A stretch of DNA of 64,000 nucleotides, taken from the NCBI GenBank assembly GCA_945898195.1, contig CAMDHM010000011.1, forward strand, positions 1 to 64,000, read 5' to 3'. Positions 19,312 through 30,403 of the stretch are shown one piece after another. The notes under the pieces are model-generated. The model had not been told where the DNA came from, searched no databases, and saw only the letters and a list, made by a program, of their open reading frames with translations. The position numbers were made by a program, and so were the translations under genes. This stretch comes from Pseudobacteriovorax antillogorgiicola. GTDB taxonomy: Bacteria; Bdellovibrionota_B; Oligoflexia; Oligoflexales; RGVZ01. The first letter of the stretch is position 1. Each line of letters opens with the position of its first letter.

Positions 19312-20307
19312 TTACTTAATCCGGACCGTGATCATCTGAGGCGTCGTTCCATTACGCAAAACACTAATTCGCACTTCACGTTCGTTACGAAATGATTCAT
19401 ACAATGCAAATCCCTGATCTGGATTCTTCAGGCTTGCGTCATTAACCTGGGTGATCACATCGCCATTTTGCAATCCGACTCTGGCAAATAAACTACTTGG
19501 ATCGATGGCAAAAATCTTGAATCCGTTGATCTGATTATCGACTGCATTTGGAACCAACCTGGCCGCGTTGATTATTTTACCAAATCCCGCACCAAGTTCC
19601 GCCTCTACGTAAGAACCATCGACCAAAACTGGCGGTAATTGATCACCGCCCCCCCCGGAAACAGCGCCCCCAATCAAGTCCCCAGTTGCAAGCTGCTTCT
19701 CCAAATCGGAAACCAGGCTCAGGCATTCCTTGATTCCCTTATTATTCACAATGAACTCATTGCGATCGACGCCGGCAACAACGGCATCCTCGTTACCGAT
19801 AATACCATCCCCAACCCGATAAATATCGGCATCGGGCTGGCCTTTTTCCCGCACTGTAGCAAGAGATTTTTCGCGGCTACCCAGATAGATCGTCCCCACC
19901 AGTTCAAGATTCAGGGTTGACGGTTGGCATGGGGCATTGATGTCAAAAACAGGTCGCCCATCGCCCCCACCACCATGCCGCTCCAGGTCCTCCTTAGGAA
20001 ACTCGCCGGCTGAATTAAACACATTGCGATCCATAATCGCCTTCTTGAAATCACGGTAATTGACCGATGTAATCCCCAGCCCCGGAGCATCACTTGACAT
20101 CTTAGGGCGATTCAGAAGGCCGACGGCCAAATCGACCAGGGGGCCAACGGCAACCATCGTTAAGAGAGAACTAGCGATAATATAGGCGGAAAAAACAGCA
20201 ATTGATGATCGTACCAGCAAGCGCACGGCATCAGGCCACCACTTTTTTTGCGGCAACTGCTGGATTTCCTCCAGAAGGACGTTACGACTTGGCAGATACA
20301 CCCTCAA
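19312..20307 (-). CDS. GspC-like protein with PDZ-like C-terminus (copy 2)
   Basis: 331 aa; TM; MDRNVFNSAGEF; C-terminal GLQNGDVITQVNDASLKNPDQGF. Confidence 0.8.
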   Translation of the reverse strand: MRVYLPSRNVLLEEIQQLPQKKWWPDAVRLLVRSSIAVFSAYIIASSLLTMVAVGPLVDLAVGLLNRPKMSSDAPGLGITSVNYRDFKKAIMDRNVFNSAGEFPKEDLERHGGGGDGRPVFDINAPCQPSTLNLELVGTIYLGSREKSLATVREKGQPDADIYRVGDGIIGNEDAVVAGVDRNEFIVNNKGIKECLSLVSDLEKQLATGDLIGGAVSGGGGDQLPPVLVDGSYVEAELGAGFGKIINAARLVPNAVDNQINGFKIFAIDPSSLFARVGLQNGDVITQVNDASLKNPDQGFALYESFRNEREVRISVLRNGTTPQMITVRIK

Positions 20308-20308
20308 A

Positions 20309-21274
20309 TCATTTCACCTTCATATTCAAGTTCTGCTTAGCGCCGCCTCGGGAATACCTGATCTCGATATCGCCTTCGTTACGTAAAGCCTGCAGGAGTT
20401 TCACCGCCTGCGATGTGTCAGTCAGCGGAATTCCATTGATTTCTTCAATAATGTCTTGGTTTTGCAATCCGGCCTTCTGATAAATTGAATCACTCCGGAT
20501 TCGGTCCAACTTGAAGCCCTTCAACTCGCCGTCAACCACATTGGGAGACGCCTTTGCATCCTGCAGAACCGTCGCAAAATCAGTGGAGAGAAGTTTGTTT
20601 TTGTAATCCAGCGACATCTCAATATTTCCACCCTTGCGATCGAATCCTGGCTCTTTGAAGGTTTCGGCGGGGGCCTCCGTAGCAAAGCCGCGCTCTCCAC
20701 CTGCATCACCCTTCGGGCGCGTTCTGCCCTTTTTCCGAGTTGAACGAATAATGTCCTGACGCTCGAGGACAGCGATTTCTTTTCGACCATCGCCACGCAC
20801 CAAAACAAGGCGGTCGATTTCAATCTTTTCAAGCGAGGCGTCCGCCTCAATTTGATCGCCGACGAGAAAGCTGTTAGAGGTCTTTTTTGCTGTATTCTCA
20901 ATCAGCGCAATTCCGGTGTATGAATCACCACCATAAATTATCCCAAGAACACGAATCGGAAGGTCGGTAATCGACAGTTCTTCACCCGTTTTGACGCGCC
21001 CTTTTTCCTCGTCCAACTGGCCTTCGGAATTAAAAATATTTCGTTTTAAAATTTCATCCATGACAGTCTGATCAAAGGTTACACCAGGCTCAGAAATCGT
21101 CACATTGACGGGCGCTTTGCTGGCTCCAATGATCTTTTCGAAATCCGTCGGCGCAAGGATATAAGCCACGATCGTGGAAACCACAGTTGCACCAAGAAAT
21201 GCAGCGCCCAACGCAAAAGAAATTTTACGCCACGGCAGGGGGCTTAACTTCTTCACGATGGTTTCGATATCCAT
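20309..21274 (-). CDS. gspC: GspC-like protein with PDZ-like C-terminus (copy 1)
   Basis: 321 aa; TM; LKRNIFNSEGQL; C-terminal GLQNQDIIEEINGIPLTDTSQAVKLLQALRNEGDIEIRYSRGG. Confidence 0.85.
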   Translation of the reverse strand: MDIETIVKKLSPLPWRKISFALGAAFLGATVVSTIVAYILAPTDFEKIIGASKAPVNVTISEPGVTFDQTVMDEILKRNIFNSEGQLDEEKGRVKTGEELSITDLPIRVLGIIYGGDSYTGIALIENTAKKTSNSFLVGDQIEADASLEKIEIDRLVLVRGDGRKEIAVLERQDIIRSTRKKGRTRPKGDAGGERGFATEAPAETFKEPGFDRKGGNIEMSLDYKNKLLSTDFATVLQDAKASPNVVDGELKGFKLDRIRSDSIYQKAGLQNQDIIEEINGIPLTDTSQAVKLLQALRNEGDIEIRYSRGGAKQNLNMKVK

Positions 21275-21903
21275 CAGCGCTCCAAACCAGAAAACTGCGC
21301 GGCGATGTTTCGTGCCGTTGTTTCAGGCAATTCAAATTCCGGCTCTACGACGATATCTGCCTGGCGATAACGCTCCACCCGTTGGCCAAGCAAGGCCTTG
21401 AGCCTCTCGGTTAGGCGCTTGCGTTTTTCTTCCATAAACTGATGCAAGGCTGGACCTTTAGCCCCTGGATCGAGCCCTGAAATATCGGCGAGATCATCCA
21501 AATAAGGACGCATGATAAGCCCCTTCAGCGCTTTTGGACTTGGAGCCACGCGCCTCGCGATCTCATCGACAGAAGGGTTCAACCAAATCACGAGCCCATG
21601 TTCCGTTAGCGCACGCCAGGAATCTTCGTTGTCAACGGCACCACCGCCTGTCGCGATAACGTGACGTCGTGCGTTTGCCGCTCGCGCAACAACCTTGCGC
21701 TCCAGCTCACGAAAGCCGGATTCACCCTGTTCCATGAAGATCCGCGCGATTGGCTTTCTGGTCATGCGCTCGATTTCAACATCTGTGTCGATGAAACCAA
21801 ACCCAAGCATATGGGCTAAAAGCCTGCCCACAGCAGATTTTCCGCTGCCCATCACGCCGACGAGGACGATGTTTGCATATGGCTTTAATTGAGGCGATTC
21901 CAA
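21274..21903 (-). CDS. aroK: Shikimate kinase
   Basis: 209 aa; GVMGSGKSAVGRLLA P-loop, DTDVEIE, GFRELE, ATGGGAV. Confidence 0.92.
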   Translation of the reverse strand: MESPQLKPYANIVLVGVMGSGKSAVGRLLAHMLGFGFIDTDVEIERMTRKPIARIFMEQGESGFRELERKVVARAANARRHVIATGGGAVDNEDSWRALTEHGLVIWLNPSVDEIARRVAPSPKALKGLIMRPYLDDLADISGLDPGAKGPALHQFMEEKRKRLTERLKALLGQRVERYRQADIVVEPEFELPETTARNIAAQFSGLER

Positions 21904-22065
21904 GACCTAACCTCTCGATTCATTTGGTCATTTCATTCTAGCTCAGAACGCCGAAAAAGAGCAGGATAGGGACAAGAACGATTTTACTCTGGGGTCCGTT
22001 GAGTTTTTGCTTTTGATAACGAGCTGCGTGATCAGCAATCATCACGGCCGCTTAAGGAGCATCGC

Positions 22066-22866
22066 GTGACATTCGTGCAGGTTTCAGAAACAGGTCGAAT
22101 TGAGACTTGGACGATTAATCGCCCTGAACGTTTCAACGCCCTTGGCACAACTTTGGCCCGCGAGCTCAACGAATGCGTGGACGATCTGCACCGGCGTTTG
22201 GTCGATTGGCAAGCCGCCCCGTCATCCAATGTGCTGCCAATTCGAGCCTTAGTGCTCCACGCGCAGCCTTCCCGGCGGGGACGATCGCCAGTCTGGATCG
22301 CAGGTGGCGACATGAAAGAGTTGGCCATGTTGACCGGCGAGGGGCAGGGGCGAAATTACGCAGCGATGCTAAATCGTTTTTGCCGTTGCCTGGAGGAGCT
22401 TCCAATCCCAGTCATTGCATCCATTCATGGGGCCGCCATCGGCGGTGGGGCCGAACTCGCCCTGGCAGCAGACTTGCGCTTCGGCACCAAGATGACACGG
22501 TTTGAATTTCGGCAACTTCGAGTCGGACTGGCCACGGGCTACGGCGGAACCAAGCGGCTGGTCAATCTAATAGGAAAGGCCAACGCCCAACGCCTGCTCT
22601 ATTTAGGCAGCGATATTCTTGCCGAAGAGTGCCTGAGACTCGGGCTATTGCACAATGTTGTCGCAGACGAAAATCAACTGACAGACCTAATTGCGCAGAC
22701 CACGCGAGATATCATTAATCTAGAACCCCGCGCCATTTCCGCACAAAAAGAAATGTTTCGCATAGCCACGGACGCCCATCCAGGCGCCGCCTACGCGGCA
22801 GAGTTAGAGCTATTCGGAAAAATCTGGATGAATCCGTCGCACAAGAAATTCTTGGCGACGTTTTAG
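22066..22866 (+). CDS. Enoyl-CoA hydratase/isomerase family protein
   Basis: 266 aa; crotonase signatures NRPERFNAL, IHGAAIGGGAELALAADLRFG. Confidence 0.9.
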   Translation: MTFVQVSETGRIETWTINRPERFNALGTTLARELNECVDDLHRRLVDWQAAPSSNVLPIRALVLHAQPSRRGRSPVWIAGGDMKELAMLTGEGQGRNYAAMLNRFCRCLEELPIPVIASIHGAAIGGGAELALAADLRFGTKMTRFEFRQLRVGLATGYGGTKRLVNLIGKANAQRLLYLGSDILAEECLRLGLLHNVVADENQLTDLIAQTTRDIINLEPRAISAQKEMFRIATDAHPGAAYAAELELFGKIWMNPSHKKFLATF

Positions 22867-22891
22867 AACACGAGTCACAACAGACCGCGCT

Positions 22892-24010
22892 TTAGACGTT
22901 AAAGCGGAAGTCCATTACGTCACCATCCTTGACCACGTATTCCTTGCCCTCAATCCGCATGAGTCCCAGCTCTTTTAATTTGGGCCGAGAACCAACCTTG
23001 ACCAAGTCGTCGACGGAATAAACTTCAGCGCAAATGAAGCCCCGCTCAAAATCGGAGTGAATGCATCCCGCAGCACGCGGCGCCTTATCCCCGCGATGGA
23101 TCGTCCACGCATGGACTTCTTTCTCGCCGGCGGTGAAGTATGTTTGCAAACTCAGCGTATCGTAACCAGCACGGATCATGCGATTCAAGCCTGGTTCTTT
23201 CATCCCAAGCGAATCAATAAGCTCTTTGCGCGAGGCCACGTCGAGTTGTCCTAACTCTTCTTCAAGCTTGCCACAGATGATGACAACTTGTGCCCCTTCT
23301 TTCTTGGCATATTCCTTGACCTCAAGGGTAAGACGATTGTCCGTATCACCGGCAGCCATTTCCTCGTCCACATTGCAGACGTAAAGGACAGGTTTCGAAG
23401 TTAAAAGATGCAACTCATTGTACGCATCACGAACTTCCAAAATATCCCCAACAAATGGCTCCACGCTAAACGTACGTGCCGGCTGGAGCAGCTGCAGGTG
23501 AGCGTTGAGCGCCTCAAGCATGGCCAAAATCGCGGTGATCTTTTTTTGACCGCTTTTTGCAAGGCGCCGATAGCGTTCCAACCCGGCCTCAACGGTGCTC
23601 ACATCAGCATAAACGAGCTCCGTCTGGATGGTTTCAACATCACGCGTGGGACCCACGGATCCTTCCACGTGAATGATGTCGGTCGACTCAAAACACCGAA
23701 CGACATGAGCAATGGCATCGGTCGCACGAATGTGACCAAGAAATTGATTGCCGAGGCCCTCACCACGCGACGCGCCGCGCACGAGACCAGCGATATCAAC
23801 AAATTCCATGCTCGTCGGCACGAGAACTTTTGTTTTGACTATATTAGCAACGATCTCAAGCCGTGGATCCGGAACATCCACCCGCCCGACGTTCGGTTCG
23901 ATGGTGCAAAAGGGATAGTTAGCCGACGCTGCCCCGGCCGAAGTGAGCGCGTTGAAGATGGTCGATTTACCGACATTTGGAAGGCCGACAATCCCGCAAT
24001 TGAAACCCAT
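22892..24010 (-). CDS. ychF: Redox-regulated ATPase/GTPase YchF
   Basis: 372 aa; [19 protein letters not shown]-terminal TGS domain ([26 protein letters not shown]). Confidence 0.96.
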   Translation of the reverse strand: MGFNCGIVGLPNVGKSTIFNALTSAGAASANYPFCTIEPNVGRVDVPDPRLEIVANIVKTKVLVPTSMEFVDIAGLVRGASRGEGLGNQFLGHIRATDAIAHVVRCFESTDIIHVEGSVGPTRDVETIQTELVYADVSTVEAGLERYRRLAKSGQKKITAILAMLEALNAHLQLLQPARTFSVEPFVGDILEVRDAYNELHLLTSKPVLYVCNVDEEMAAGDTDNRLTLEVKEYAKKEGAQVVIICGKLEEELGQLDVASRKELIDSLGMKEPGLNRMIRAGYDTLSLQTYFTAGEKEVHAWTIHRGDKAPRAAGCIHSDFERGFICAEVYSVDDLVKVGSRPKLKELGLMRIEGKEYVVKDGDVMDFRFNV

Positions 24011-24039
24011 GTGTTGATACCCGTCTAAAAAAAAGTGGC

Positions 24040-24531
24040 TTAGCTGCGCATATTGATAAATTGAAGGGGGAACTTAAGTTCTTTGCCCCGAAGCATCGCG
24101 ATGGCCCCCTGCAACTCATCGATGCTCTTGGCCGTAACGCGAACCTGCTCACCCTGAATCTCTACTTGAACCTTTAATTTTGAATCTTTTATGGCCTTGG
24201 TGACTTCCTTCGCCTCTTCTTTTTCCATCCCAGCCTTAATATCAAGGGTTTGACGGATGGTATTACCGGTGGCGACCTCTTCCTTGCCATACTTCAAGGC
24301 ACGAAGATCAAGGTCACGCTTAGCCATTTTCGCCGAAATAATCTGATGGATGGACCGCAGCTTGAGTTCATCGTCAGCGATAATTTTGATCTTTTTGCCG
24401 CCCTTGTCCAGCTCGATAGAGCTCTTCCCCCCACGGAAGTCAAACCGTTGGGCAATCTCCTTCTGAGCCTGGTTGATGGCATTTTCGACTTCCATCATGT
24501 CGATTTCGCTGACGATGTCAAAAGAAGGCAT
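24040..24531 (-). CDS. yajQ: YajQ family nucleotide-binding protein
   Basis: MPSFDIVSEIDMMEVENAINQAQKEIAQRFDFRG; track ORF extends to 24624 but the conserved start is the internal Met. Confidence 0.93.
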   Translation of the reverse strand: MPSFDIVSEIDMMEVENAINQAQKEIAQRFDFRGGKSSIELDKGGKKIKIIADDELKLRSIHQIISAKMAKRDLDLRALKYGKEEVATGNTIRQTLDIKAGMEKEEAKEVTKAIKDSKLKVQVEIQGEQVRVTAKSIDELQGAIAMLRGKELKFPLQFINMRS

Positions 24532-24614
24532 GTTTGGTCTCCCCGAATTCCCGCAAAAGCTAGGCCATTGATCCAAAACTTTGAAATTACCTGCGGTTAC
24601 CTTAAATTGGATAC

Positions 24615-25769
24615 ATGAATACATTGCACCAAATCATTGCCCGAGCCGTCCTGACCAGCGCAGCCTTTGCGGCCTGCACTCTCACCCTCAAACCATCGGA
24701 GCTCCTCGGAGCCCCCATCGAGGGTTTGACCCCCGCAGCGGTCAAGCGGATCAAAGCCGCCAATGCCAATTACAAGGAATGTCAGCAGGCGGCAATGACT
24801 GCCTTAACTTCCAAGCTGATCAGCCAAGTAAAATTTTCCGCTGCCGTCGATGCCTGCCGGGAACGGTTCCCTGCCATCAGCCTTTACAGCCAGTGTAAGC
24901 GCCAAGCCATCGACGCCGCAGCCATGACCAAAAAAGAGCCCACTGAGGCCTTGACCGCCTGCAAACGTCTGCTTGTGTCAGCATCCTTCGACAGGGAGCA
25001 GTCCGTACCGTTTTTTATCAACGACAAGCAACTTTTTTTCGGTGGCATTGGCTTGAACAAGGTCCAATCGGCGGCCACCATGGACCCACCAAACTTTGAC
25101 TGCGACCGTTTGAACAAAGCTATTTTGAACCCGCTCGAATCCCAATATATCCTGTTTGGTAACCACCCAAAGGTATTCAAGTCCCTTGGTGCCCTGACCC
25201 CGCAGAACCTCATGATGGCTCTGCAGATGGAAGACCAGAGCAAGGGGGATCGCAAAAAGGGCGTCGGAACAGCCCGATTTGGGCGAATTTTTGGCGGACT
25301 CGATACCCCAAAGGCAACGGTTTTCTTTCCTACGGCACCCTGTGACTTTGACGGGCAGCTGGGCAAGGCCTTTGCCGGCCTAAGCGCCTATTACCTGATC
25401 GACAAAAGCACTGGCGACGTGACCCCCTATTTCGGGATCGCCCACTACCGCCCCACCTTCAAGGATTTGTCGACGAAAGATTTAGTATCCAAACTGATCG
25501 AAGCCATGAACTCCGGCGGTGGCGGCGGGTATCATGCAATTATTAAAAATGACACCACGGCATTTGTCGCAAATACGGACTTCTCAGAATTTGACGATGA
25601 GAAGGACCCGCGTAACGTTTGCAGGGATCCCCGCAGCAATTCCTTGGTGGGAATCGTCCAGGCCACGAAGGAGAATCCAGCCAAGCCGCGCTATTTAGTA
25701 GTGGCGAACGTCAAAAATTTATGCGAATACGGAGATCGCCTTGCTGCCGGGCTGACCGCCGAGAAGTAG
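24615..25769 (+). CDS. Hypothetical secreted protein
   Basis: 384 aa; N-terminal signal peptide; several Cys; no family recognised. Confidence 0.65.
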   Translation: MNTLHQIIARAVLTSAAFAACTLTLKPSELLGAPIEGLTPAAVKRIKAANANYKECQQAAMTALTSKLISQVKFSAAVDACRERFPAISLYSQCKRQAIDAAAMTKKEPTEALTACKRLLVSASFDREQSVPFFINDKQLFFGGIGLNKVQSAATMDPPNFDCDRLNKAILNPLESQYILFGNHPKVFKSLGALTPQNLMMALQMEDQSKGDRKKGVGTARFGRIFGGLDTPKATVFFPTAPCDFDGQLGKAFAGLSAYYLIDKSTGDVTPYFGIAHYRPTFKDLSTKDLVSKLIEAMNSGGGGGYHAIIKNDTTAFVANTDFSEFDDEKDPRNVCRDPRSNSLVGIVQATKENPAKPRYLVVANVKNLCEYGDRLAAGLTAEK

Positions 25770-25806
25770 CCGCAAGACTGAGTTGTTTCTTTTTTAGGGA
25801 GTTGCA

Positions 25807-26001
25807 ATGCCAGGCATTCGCCTCAGAGACGGGGAACCTTTCGAAGGCGCTATGCGCCGATTTAAAAAGCAGTGCGAAAAATCGGGTGTTCTTTCTGATG
25901 TTCGCAAACGCGAACACTATGAAAAGCCTTCGGTTCGCCGCAAGAAGAAAGCCATCGCCGCACGTAAACGTGTGCTGAAGAAGCTCCGCAAAATGGTTTG
26001 A
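25807..26001 (+). CDS. rpsU: 30S ribosomal protein S21
   Basis: 64 aa; [44 protein letters not shown]. Confidence 0.95.
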   Translation: MPGIRLRDGEPFEGAMRRFKKQCEKSGVLSDVRKREHYEKPSVRRKKKAIAARKRVLKKLRKMV

Positions 26002-26027
26002 GCCCATCTTTGACTGGGCCCTTAGAC

Positions 26028-27887
26028 ATGAATGCTGGATCTGGTTCTATCGACGATCTAAAGAAGCGAATCCTATCAAGGACATCGCTTGAAAGCCTCG
26101 CAGGCGAATCCATGGCGCTCCAAAAGCGCTCTGGTCGTCATGTGGGGCTTTGTCCTTTTCATGCGGAAAAAACCCCAAGTTTTCATGTTTTTGCCGACCG
26201 TTACTACTGTTTCGGTTGCAAGGCCAAAGGCGATATTATCGACTTTGTCCGCCAAACCAAAGGCATGGCATTCATTGAAGCCCTCAAATACCTAACCACG
26301 AAATATGGGATCGAAGCCCCAGAGCTCGAATCCTCTCGATTGAACTCAGCCGATCGCCAAGAAGAAGCCACCCAGGTTAAATTACTTATGGCGGCTGCAG
26401 AGGAGTTTCGTTCGAATTTGAAATCACCAGCTGGGGAACCAGCCCGCGCCTATCTTGCTGCCCGAGGTTTTACACCTGAGCAAATTGAAGATTTCGGGTT
26501 CGGCCTGACTCCGGCAGAGCCTTGGGGTCTCGTCAGCAAACTCCGCAGCCTCGGCTTTCACGAACGCGATATCAAAGCCTGCTCCCTTGGAACCACTTCC
26601 GAAAAAACAGGGCGACTCTACGACTTCTTTCGCGACAATCGTGTGATGATTCCGATCCGCGACAGCCAGGGGCGCCTCGTGGCTTTTGGCGGCAGAACCT
26701 TAGGAGATCATCCAGCCAAATACATTAACAGCCGGGAAACCCGCCTATTCGATAAGTCATCCTTGCTCTTTGGCTTTGACCGGGCCCGCCAGGCAGCTCG
26801 CCTGAAGCAACGGGTATTTATTGTCGAAGGCTACATGGACGTCCTGCAACTCTGGACCCATGGATTCACGGAAACGGCTGCCTGCATGGGGACGGCATTG
26901 ACCGTTCGCCACCTCAACCTCCTTAAAGCGACATCCACCACGGCCTACCTGCTATTTGACGGAGATTCTGCCGGCCAAAAAGCTTCCCTTGTTGCCCTTG
27001 AAGCGAATCTCCAAGTGCCCGAGATGAAGTTAAAAGTCATCACCCTACCTGACGGCAAGGATCCGGACGATTTCATCCGGGAAAAGGGCTCTGAAGGGCT
27101 TGAGACCCTTGCGTCCCAGGCCAAGGACTTACTTGATTTTGCAATTTCGGCCCGCTTGAAAGGCGCCAGCCAAGCCCAAATTCCCTCGCTGGTTTCACAG
27201 GAGTTTATTCCCTGGCTTGCACGGATCGGGGACCGAATTCAAAAGGGGTTTATCCTGTCGCGCATCGCACAAATCAGCGGTTTGTCCCAGGAAATGATTG
27301 AATCTGAATTACGGAGTCATTTGCGGAGCGCGGCGATCGGGCGGGGCGGCCATACTGTGGTGCCCGCCAAACCCAAATCCGAGAAATCTCTAGCCCCAGC
27401 GCCCCCAAAGGCTCCGGCGGCGCCTCTCGACCGGATTGATTTTGAATTGCTCGGACATCTGTATTTTGCGGCCCCCGGGGAATCGGACTGGCAGGAACTG
27501 CGCCACTACATCTTACAGGAAGCTCAGTGGGACAGCGTCTGGACGGAGCTAGCAGAGAGCATTTTTAAACGCCTTGATGCCGGCGAAAAGCCGTCCGATT
27601 TACCACATGCAACCTTCCTCCACGAGTCAACTGAAGTATCTGTTTTTATTGATAAATACCGAAAAATACCGGCTGCATTTGCCGTTCCAGACCGACGCGT
27701 CGCCGTTGCCAAAATTCTGATCGATATCCGAATCAGAGGGCTTCGTAAAACCATCCAATCGCTGCGAATGCAAATCGCCGCAAAAGCGCGAAGTTCAGAG
27801 TCCGCAACCGAATTTCACGAATTACTGAGCTCGATCACCGACCTCACCACTGAATTAAAGCGCCTGGAAGGCCCATCAATCCCTTGA
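26028..27887 (+). CDS. dnaG: DNA primase
   Basis: Zn-finger CPFHAEKTPSFHVFADRYYCFGC; TOPRIM region (FIVEGYMDVL); track start 25998 is a TTG overlapping the rpsU stop, ATG at 26028 preferred. Confidence 0.95.
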   Translation: MNAGSGSIDDLKKRILSRTSLESLAGESMALQKRSGRHVGLCPFHAEKTPSFHVFADRYYCFGCKAKGDIIDFVRQTKGMAFIEALKYLTTKYGIEAPELESSRLNSADRQEEATQVKLLMAAAEEFRSNLKSPAGEPARAYLAARGFTPEQIEDFGFGLTPAEPWGLVSKLRSLGFHERDIKACSLGTTSEKTGRLYDFFRDNRVMIPIRDSQGRLVAFGGRTLGDHPAKYINSRETRLFDKSSLLFGFDRARQAARLKQRVFIVEGYMDVLQLWTHGFTETAACMGTALTVRHLNLLKATSTTAYLLFDGDSAGQKASLVALEANLQVPEMKLKVITLPDGKDPDDFIREKGSEGLETLASQAKDLLDFAISARLKGASQAQIPSLVSQEFIPWLARIGDRIQKGFILSRIAQISGLSQEMIESELRSHLRSAAIGRGGHTVVPAKPKSEKSLAPAPPKAPAAPLDRIDFELLGHLYFAAPGESDWQELRHYILQEAQWDSVWTELAESIFKRLDAGEKPSDLPHATFLHESTEVSVFIDKYRKIPAAFAVPDRRVAVAKILIDIRIRGLRKTIQSLRMQIAAKARSSESATEFHELLSSITDLTTELKRLEGPSIP

Positions 27888-27959
27888 TCTGTCGGGCTTT
27901 TTCAGATTAGATTTGGCTTCTTTTTTGAAACAGGAATTCCGCATCACGCGGGGAGCTCA

Positions 27960-30296
27960 GTGAGAGGGTCACGGTTCATGGCTAAAGCAAAGAAAACCGT
28001 TCGCGATGTTAGCAAGGCCGTAAAGCCCAAGGCCAGCAAGCCGACATCGCTCGCAACGGATCTTCCGAAAAAAACAGCAGCCCCAGCCGGCAAGACGAGC
28101 AACCTGCGCAACACGGTGGTCGCTCAAAAAATCGTGACCAAAGAGACCAAGCCCGCGGCCAAGAATATTCCAGCTCCGCATAAAACTGTGCCCGAAACGG
28201 CGCTGCAACCTAAAGTTGCGCGTCCCACGAAGCCAGCGGTGACGAAAACACCAAGCAGGACCATTGTAAGTAGGGCGCCCATCAAGCCCATTACGAAGGC
28301 CCCTGCCTCAAAAACTCCTGTGGCTAAGGCTCCAATAAAGCCGGCACCAAAAGGGGGCAAGACCCCAGAAATAAAAATTGCCGCATCAAAGCAAACACCT
28401 GCCAAGATCGCTGATGCAAAAGCTGTAAAGCCGGTCAAAAATGCGAAGGCGGGCAAGCCAGCGAAACCCGACAAGGGTAACGAAACATTTGAAGTCTACC
28501 GGGTTGTCGACGGACTTGTGAAGTTATCCAAGAAGCATGGATCCCTTAGCTACAAAGATATCGACGCCGCGGTGCCAAAAGCCAATGCCAATCCGGAGAC
28601 CATTGATGAAATCATCATGGCGCTCAACGACAAGGGCATCGAGCTGGTGGACGCAAGTCCAGGCCGCGGTCGCGCTGGCAAAGATGGAAAAAACAGCGGT
28701 AGCTCCGATGATGAATTCATGTCGAGCGATGAAGAAGCTGGCAACGACTCCGACGGTGATTCAGCCGACAGCGAATCCGCTGATGGTGATGGTCCAGCCG
28801 AAGGGGTTAAAGAGCAAGCTGACACCAGCGACGCCTCACTTGGAAAATCCAACGATCCAGTCCGCATTTATTTACGCAAGATGGGTAGCGTAGCGCTGCT
28901 GTCGCGCGAAGGCGAAGTGGTCATCGCCAAGAAAATTGAAAACGAAGAGAACCGGATCCTTGAACGCCTCCTGCGGCTTGATATGGGGATGAGCAATATC
29001 ATCACCACTGCGCGTAAGTTCGTTGCGAACGAAATCCGGATGAAAGGCTTCATCAAAGGATTTGATGATGATGAAGCCTCCAACAACGAGCAAGTCCACG
29101 CGGACAAGCTTCGGGATGTCACTGCCAAGTTTCTGCTCGTCTACGATGAATACGCCATTGCACACGAGAAAGCCGGCGCCTCATCTGGCAAGTCGAAGGA
29201 ACGGGAAAAAGCCGACGCACTTTTGGCGAAAATGTTCGGGCAACTTAAAGACCTCAACATCAATCGCAAGCTGCTCGCCAACACGATCAGCGAACTGGCA
29301 AACCATGCCAACGCGACCCGTGAAGCGCGGCAGGACATGGCATATTATGCGCGCCGATTGGGCGCCAACGCGGCGGATCTGGAACAACTACTAAGCCGGA
29401 CCATAACCCAGACGCCATTTCCAAACATGACGGACCGTGAATGGCAGCGCATTTCGCGCAACCTGACCGCGGCACAAGACGTTATTCAGCAAGCCAGCGC
29501 CGCCTGCGGACTAACCCCTGATGTCCTTCTTTCAACGTACGCTGAACTTGCAGAAATGCAGCGTCGTGCTGAGCTTGCGAAACGCGAATTGGTTGAAGCC
29601 AACCTGCGTCTAGTGGTCTCGATTGCGAAAAAGTACACGAACCGCGGCCTACAATTTCTTGACTTGATCCAAGAGGGCAACATTGGCCTGATGAAGGCCG
29701 TTGAGAAGTTTGAATACCGCCGTGGTTACAAATTTTCGACCTATGCCACCTGGTGGATCCGTCAGGCTATCACCCGCGCGATCGCTGACCAGGCGCGCAC
29801 GATCCGTATTCCCGTGCACATGATTGAGACCATCAACAAGCTGATCCGCACGAGCCGCTACTTGGTCCAAGAAATGGGCCGTGAGCCAACTCCGGAAGAA
29901 ATTGCTGCACGAATGGATCTGTCAATTGACAAGGTCCGTAAGGTTTTGAAGATAGCTGTGGAGCCAATCTCCCTTGAAACACCAATTGGTGAAGAGGAAG
30001 ACAACCACATTGGTGACTTCTTGGAAGATAAGTCCCAAATGTCACCTTCGGAATCGGTGACCGCCGGCGCGCTTTCGGAGCAGACCAAAAAAGCTCTCGC
30101 AACGCTGACCCCGCGTGAAGAAAAAGTATTGCGCATGCGTTTTGGTATTGGTGAACGCAGTGACCATACGCTTGAGGAAGTCGGGCAGAATTTTGATGTT
30201 ACCCGTGAGCGTATCCGTCAGATCGAAGCCAAGGCCCTTCGTAAATTGCGGCACCCATCGCGCAGCAAGAAGCTTAGGGCGTTCATTGAATCTTGA
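27960..30296 (+). CDS. rpoD: RNA polymerase primary sigma factor with long basic N-terminal extension
   Basis: [59 protein letters not shown] and region 4 [21 protein letters not shown] at 27978 is an alternative start. Confidence 0.96.
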   Translation: MRGSRFMAKAKKTVRDVSKAVKPKASKPTSLATDLPKKTAAPAGKTSNLRNTVVAQKIVTKETKPAAKNIPAPHKTVPETALQPKVARPTKPAVTKTPSRTIVSRAPIKPITKAPASKTPVAKAPIKPAPKGGKTPEIKIAASKQTPAKIADAKAVKPVKNAKAGKPAKPDKGNETFEVYRVVDGLVKLSKKHGSLSYKDIDAAVPKANANPETIDEIIMALNDKGIELVDASPGRGRAGKDGKNSGSSDDEFMSSDEEAGNDSDGDSADSESADGDGPAEGVKEQADTSDASLGKSNDPVRIYLRKMGSVALLSREGEVVIAKKIENEENRILERLLRLDMGMSNIITTARKFVANEIRMKGFIKGFDDDEASNNEQVHADKLRDVTAKFLLVYDEYAIAHEKAGASSGKSKEREKADALLAKMFGQLKDLNINRKLLANTISELANHANATREARQDMAYYARRLGANAADLEQLLSRTITQTPFPNMTDREWQRISRNLTAAQDVIQQASAACGLTPDVLLSTYAELAEMQRRAELAKRELVEANLRLVVSIAKKYTNRGLQFLDLIQEGNIGLMKAVEKFEYRRGYKFSTYATWWIRQAITRAIADQARTIRIPVHMIETINKLIRTSRYLVQEMGREPTPEEIAARMDLSIDKVRKVLKIAVEPISLETPIGEEEDNHIGDFLEDKSQMSPSESVTAGALSEQTKKALATLTPREEKVLRMRFGIGERSDHTLEEVGQNFDVTRERIRQIEAKALRKLRHPSRSKKLRAFIES

Positions 30297-30311
30297 AGCG
30301 GTGAATTCTGT

Positions 30312-30385
30312 GGGGCCATAGCTCAGTTGGTTAGAGCAGCCGGCTCATAACCGGTAGGTCCCTGGTTCAAGTCCAGGTGGCCCCA
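30312..30385 (+). tRNA. tRNA-Met (CAT anticodon; elongator or Ile2)
   Basis: 74-nt cloverleaf GGGGCCA-TA-GCTC...GAGC-A-GCCGG-CTCATAA-CCGGT-...-CCTGG-TTCAAGT-CCAGG-TGGCCCC-A; lacks the initiator GGG/CCC anticodon stem. Confidence 0.93.
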
Positions 30386-30403
30386 CTCCCGCACCATCCT
30401 TTG

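Noticed and set aside
24532-24624. 31-aa N-terminal extension of YajQ
   Set aside because: Conserved YajQ family starts at MPSFDIVSE; the extension overlaps the divergent gene.
26002-26023. GCCCA...TGGGC hairpin between rpsU and dnaG as a terminator/attenuator
   Set aside because: Only a 5-bp stem and no U-tract, although an attenuator here would match the E. coli operon.
25998-26027. Upstream TTG start for dnaG overlapping rpsU
   Set aside because: Conserved DnaG N-terminus fits ATG 26028; the extension is more likely untranslated intercistronic sequence.
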